Assembly (NCBI GenBank): GCA_021793595.1
Contig: JAJYSL010000192.1
Span: 1 to 8,301, forward strand
DNA: 8,301 nt
Direction of reading: 5' to 3'
Origin: Acidobacteriota bacterium
Lineage (GTDB): Bacteria > Acidobacteriota > Terriglobia > Terriglobales > Acidobacteriaceae
Shown: piece by piece, positions 4,408 through 8,301 of the stretch
How the letters are laid out: each line of letters starts with the position of its first letter
How positions within the stretch are numbered: the first letter of the stretch is position 1
Notes under the pieces: generated by a model
Told to the model about the DNA's origin: nothing
The model's input: only the letters and a program-made list of their open reading frames with translations
Databases searched by the model: none
Program-made: the position numbers and the translations under genes

Positions 4408-5013
4408 ATGATGAGAATTGGATACGGCTGGGACTCCCACGCCTTCAAACCTGGTCTTCCGCTGAAAATCGGAGGCATCGTTTTCGACCATCCTGCTGGC
4501 CTGGCGGGTCACTCGGATGGAGACGTGCTTATGCATGCCATTACCGATGCCCTGCTCGGCGCCGTGGCGGCCGGAGACATTGGCAGCTTTTTTCCGCCTG
4601 GCGATCCGCGGTGGAAGGACGCCGATTCGGCGGTGTTTCTGCAAACCGCGCTGGAGGAGATCCAGCATGCCGGCTATCGTATTTCGAATATCGATACCAC
4701 TCTGGTGCTGGCTGCGCCCAAGATCGGTCCAGTCGCGGAAAAGTTGCGCGAGCGTCTGGCTGATCTGCTGTCCATCGAACCCGATGCAGTGGGCATCAAG
4801 GCAAAAACACCCGAAGGTTTAAATCAGGACGACGTTGCCGTTGCCCATGCCGTGGTGCTGCTGGAAAAGTTGGAAGATGATGGTCTGCTGGAGCGCATGA
4901 CTGCGGTTTCCGAACCGCAGGTCCAGATGGATGATGTGGTTCGCAAACTGGTCGGACGCACTGTCACCGTCCCCGTCCATAAGCCTGGATTCAACACCGA
5001 CGATATTTCGTAG
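4408..5013 (+). CDS. ispF: 2-C-methyl-D-erythritol 2,4-cyclodiphosphate synthase with C-terminal extension
   Basis: IspF cyclises CDP-ME 2-phosphate to ME-2,4-cyclodiphosphate with release of CMP, as a trimeric zinc enzyme in the MEP pathway. Metal ligands are visible as Asp9 and His11 in GYGWDSHAF and His43 in GHSDGDVLMHA; GDIGSFFPPGDPRWKDADS (56-74) is the family core, and KAKTPEGL (131-138) occupies the nucleotide-binding KTxEGL position. The usual protein ends near residue 155-160; this one continues about 45 residues (from EDDGLL to FNTDDIS), making 201 aa. That tail holds VRKLVGRTVTVPVHKPG and no known domain I can name. The start could be ATG 4408 or the adjacent ATG 4411; neither has a clear Shine-Dalgarno. 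The 99-bp gap after ispD contains complementary CTGCCTG (4337-4343) and CAGGCAG (4365-4371) but no T-run. Confidence 0.95.
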   Translation: MMRIGYGWDSHAFKPGLPLKIGGIVFDHPAGLAGHSDGDVLMHAITDALLGAVAAGDIGSFFPPGDPRWKDADSAVFLQTALEEIQHAGYRISNIDTTLVLAAPKIGPVAEKLRERLADLLSIEPDAVGIKAKTPEGLNQDDVAVAHAVVLLEKLEDDGLLERMTAVSEPQVQMDDVVRKLVGRTVTVPVHKPGFNTDDIS

Positions 5014-5343
5014 TCGACCTGCCCAAATCGCGCCAACAGCAAAGTTATGATAACAACCAGATTTGTGCGGGAATTCGGTGACGTATCCCCGCTTGGGAGT
5101 AAAATTTAAACGGGTGACATTTCACTGGGCAGTGGTTCGGCGGCTCAGGTACGATCATTTCACATGGCCGCAAAGATGTAGGAAATAGGTGCGACCGAAC
5201 AGACCACTACAGCGTCTAATTTCCAGTAAGTTAGCAGGCACGCAGCTGGGAAGCGGGATAGGTTTCTTGTCGTTTGGTTCGAGTGCATTTCTTTCCTCAG
5301 CCTGGCTGATTCCGCAAGAGAGAGTACGAAACGAGGGTAGTTC
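5014..5343. other. Gene-free leader between ispF and ftsH
   Basis: I find no credible gene in these 330 bases; open frames here are short and resemble no family I know. There is an AT-rich stretch (AAAATTTAAA, 5101-5110), a small inverted repeat CACTG-GG-CAGTG (5123-5134), and two similar copies of GGTGACRTWTCMC beginning at 5078 and 5113 (10 of 13 alike). No convincing -35/-10 pair or terminator is visible, although its length suggests that ftsH has its own regulated promoter here. Confidence 0.4.
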
Positions 5344-7251
<1,908 letters not shown>

Positions 7252-7302
7252 GACGCGTTACTGCTGCTTTTGGATGAAGGTTCGAAGTTCAGGTCTTTTC
7301 AG

Positions 7303-7339
7303 GGAGCAGTTCGCCAAGGCGAGCTGCTCCTTTCTTCTT
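7303..7339 (+). terminator. Strong Rho-independent terminator after ftsH
   Basis: Bases 7303-7314 pair with 7319-7330 in a 12-bp stem (GGAGCAG with CTGCTCC at the base, one G-U pair) with a four-base loop, followed by TTTCTTCTT (7331-7339). It starts 51 bp after the ftsH stop and separates ftsH from lptE. Confidence 0.9.
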
Positions 7340-7427
7340 GGCGCAACGGAATTGTTCAGCGCATGCGGCGCTCTCAGTGCCAATTCCTGCGGCGAAAAAC
7401 GTACAATCAAAAAGTCCCTTCTCGTTT

Positions 7428-7949
7428 ATGCGTCTCGCTGCCACTCTCGCCGGTTCCTTACTGCTGCTTGTCACGGGCTGCGGCTATCACACGGTCGCCA
7501 CCTCCACCCACTTGCCACCGGACATTGGATCGATCGATGTTCCCATCTTCAAGACGAATGTCGAGAACTACCATACCGAGGTGGCTTTCACCAATGCTGT
7601 CGTGCGGGAGCTGACCAGCCGCACCCGGGATCGGGTTACGGAGAGCGATCGTCCGCACGCCGCGGATGCCACACTGCGCGGGACCATCCTGACAGAAATT
7701 TACACACCGCTCACCTACAATCCGCAGACAGGCCAATCCTCCAGCTATCTGATTACGGTGACGGCGAGCGTGGTGCTAACGGATGCAGCGGGGAAAGTGC
7801 TCTATAGTAACGATCATTTCCAATTCCGCTCGCAGTATCAGGAGACGGCCGACCTCTCGAGTTTTATTCAGGAAGATACGCCCGCGGTGCATCGCATGGC
7901 CCGTGATTTTGCCCAGACGCTGGTAAGCGATCTGCTGGAGTCGTTTTAG
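7428..7949 (+). CDS. lptE: LPS-assembly lipoprotein LptE
   Basis: LptE is an outer-membrane lipoprotein that plugs and supports the LptD barrel during lipopolysaccharide insertion. From ATG 7428 the protein has 173 residues. It begins MRLAATLAGSLLLLVTGC, a lipoprotein signal peptide with the lipobox VTGC and lipidated Cys18, and then GYHTVATSTHLPPDIGSIDVPIF, the characteristic start of LptE after the cysteine. NAVVRELTSRTR (about 63-74), ATLRGTILTEI and SSYLITVTASVVLTDAAGKVLY fit the family's alpha/beta sandwich. An upstream in-frame ATG at 7338 would add 30 residues before the signal peptide and falls inside the terminator tail, so I reject it. There is no clear Shine-Dalgarno before 7428; TACAAT (7402-7407) could be a -10 box but lacks a good -35. 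It is 2 bp from holA, so the two form an operon, an arrangement common in bacteria. Confidence 0.9.
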   Translation: MRLAATLAGSLLLLVTGCGYHTVATSTHLPPDIGSIDVPIFKTNVENYHTEVAFTNAVVRELTSRTRDRVTESDRPHAADATLRGTILTEIYTPLTYNPQTGQSSSYLITVTASVVLTDAAGKVLYSNDHFQFRSQYQETADLSSFIQEDTPAVHRMARDFAQTLVSDLLESF

Positions 7950-7951
7950 CC

Positions 7952-8301
7952 ATGGCGGACAGACGCGAGACCGCTGCAACCGGGCAGAAGGATACGAAGC
8001 TGGGCGGTGGCTTTGCTGCCATGCAGCGCCTGTTGCGCGAAGTGGGAAGCGATGCGCGCCGGCCGGGATATGTGCTGCTGGGCGATGAAGCCTTTCTGCA
8101 ACAGCAGTGCCGGCGGGGAATCGTCGAGGCCCTGATCGATCCGCAATTTCGCGAGTATTGCGTGGCGGAAGTGGACCTGTCGGAGGCCACCGTCTTCGAC
8201 GCTATCGATCAGGTGAGCACACCGTCCTTGATGGCTCCCTTCCAAATCATTTTTGTTCGCAATGTGCGGCTGCTGTACCAGCGGGGCGCCAAGAAAGAAG
8301 A
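7952..8301 (+). CDS. holA: DNA polymerase III delta subunit, N-terminal part (cut by window edge)
   Basis: HolA (delta) is the clamp-loader subunit that opens the beta sliding clamp. The first 116 codons are present, and the frame runs open to the edge. After a 20-residue polar leader, FAAMQRLLREVG is followed by RRPGYVLLGDEAFLQQQCRRGIVEALI, the delta motif equivalent to YLLxGxExFL; SEATVFDAIDQVSTPSLMAPFQIIFVRNV matches the domain I region in which a small set of residues is compared with the threshold for the best-expressed clamp, as usual for HolA. The start ATG lies 2 bp after the lptE stop, so translational coupling is likely; GAG of the lptE end is the only Shine-Dalgarno-like element. 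No fault is seen in the visible part. Confidence 0.88.
   Translation, partial: MADRRETAATGQKDTKLGGGFAAMQRLLREVGSDARRPGYVLLGDEAFLQQQCRRGIVEALIDPQFREYCVAEVDLSEATVFDAIDQVSTPSLMAPFQIIFVRNVRLLYQRGAKKE

Overview
This looks like chromosomal DNA of a Gram-negative bacterium, most likely an acidobacterium (Terriglobia-like). That assignment is an inference. It rests on the divergent tilS next to ispD-ispF, then ftsH-lptE-holA, on an LPS-assembly lipoprotein (so an outer membrane), and on a small basic protein with KRPRDPNQ and AKARW motifs of a kind I associate with acidobacteria. No rRNA, tRNA or CRISPR array was seen.

The window has a GC-rich housekeeping backbone interrupted by a clearly more AT-rich block. 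On the left, bases 1-140 hold the start of tilS on the minus strand, recognisable by its SGGADS PP-loop motif. On the right, all on the plus strand, come ispD (3592-4308), ispF (4408-5013), ftsH (5344-7251, closed by a strong intrinsic terminator), lptE (7428-7949) and the 5' part of holA (7952 to the window end). These cover tRNA-Ile lysidinylation, isoprenoid precursor synthesis, membrane proteolysis, outer-membrane LPS insertion and the replicative clamp loader.

Between tilS and ispD lies what reads as one mobile unit of 3300 bp (239-3538). It has 26-bp imperfect terminal inverted repeats (23/26 identical) whose tips read GGTACTG, fitting the GGnnnTG tip of the IS1 family. An 8-bp direct repeat, TGAAATCC, abuts both outer ends (231-238 and 3539-3546). 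Inside are a one-ORF IS1-like DDE transposase and four passenger genes: a proteasome-beta-like Ntn hydrolase (383-1270), a 93-aa unknown (2357-2638), a four-helix membrane protein (2723-3169) and the small basic KRPRDPNQ/AKARW protein (3210-3473). The transposase has a good sigma70-type promoter with an exact palindrome filling the -35/-10 spacer and an apparently leaderless start. A 14/15 match to part of that palindrome region lies directly inside the right terminal repeat, suggesting a shared regulatory or transposase-binding site.

The main result is this cargo-bearing IS1-type transposon with a self-processing-type threonine hydrolase as passenger, inserted in the tilS-ispD divergent intergenic region. 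Removing the element and one TSD copy restores a 143-bp spacer, which can be checked against related genomes.
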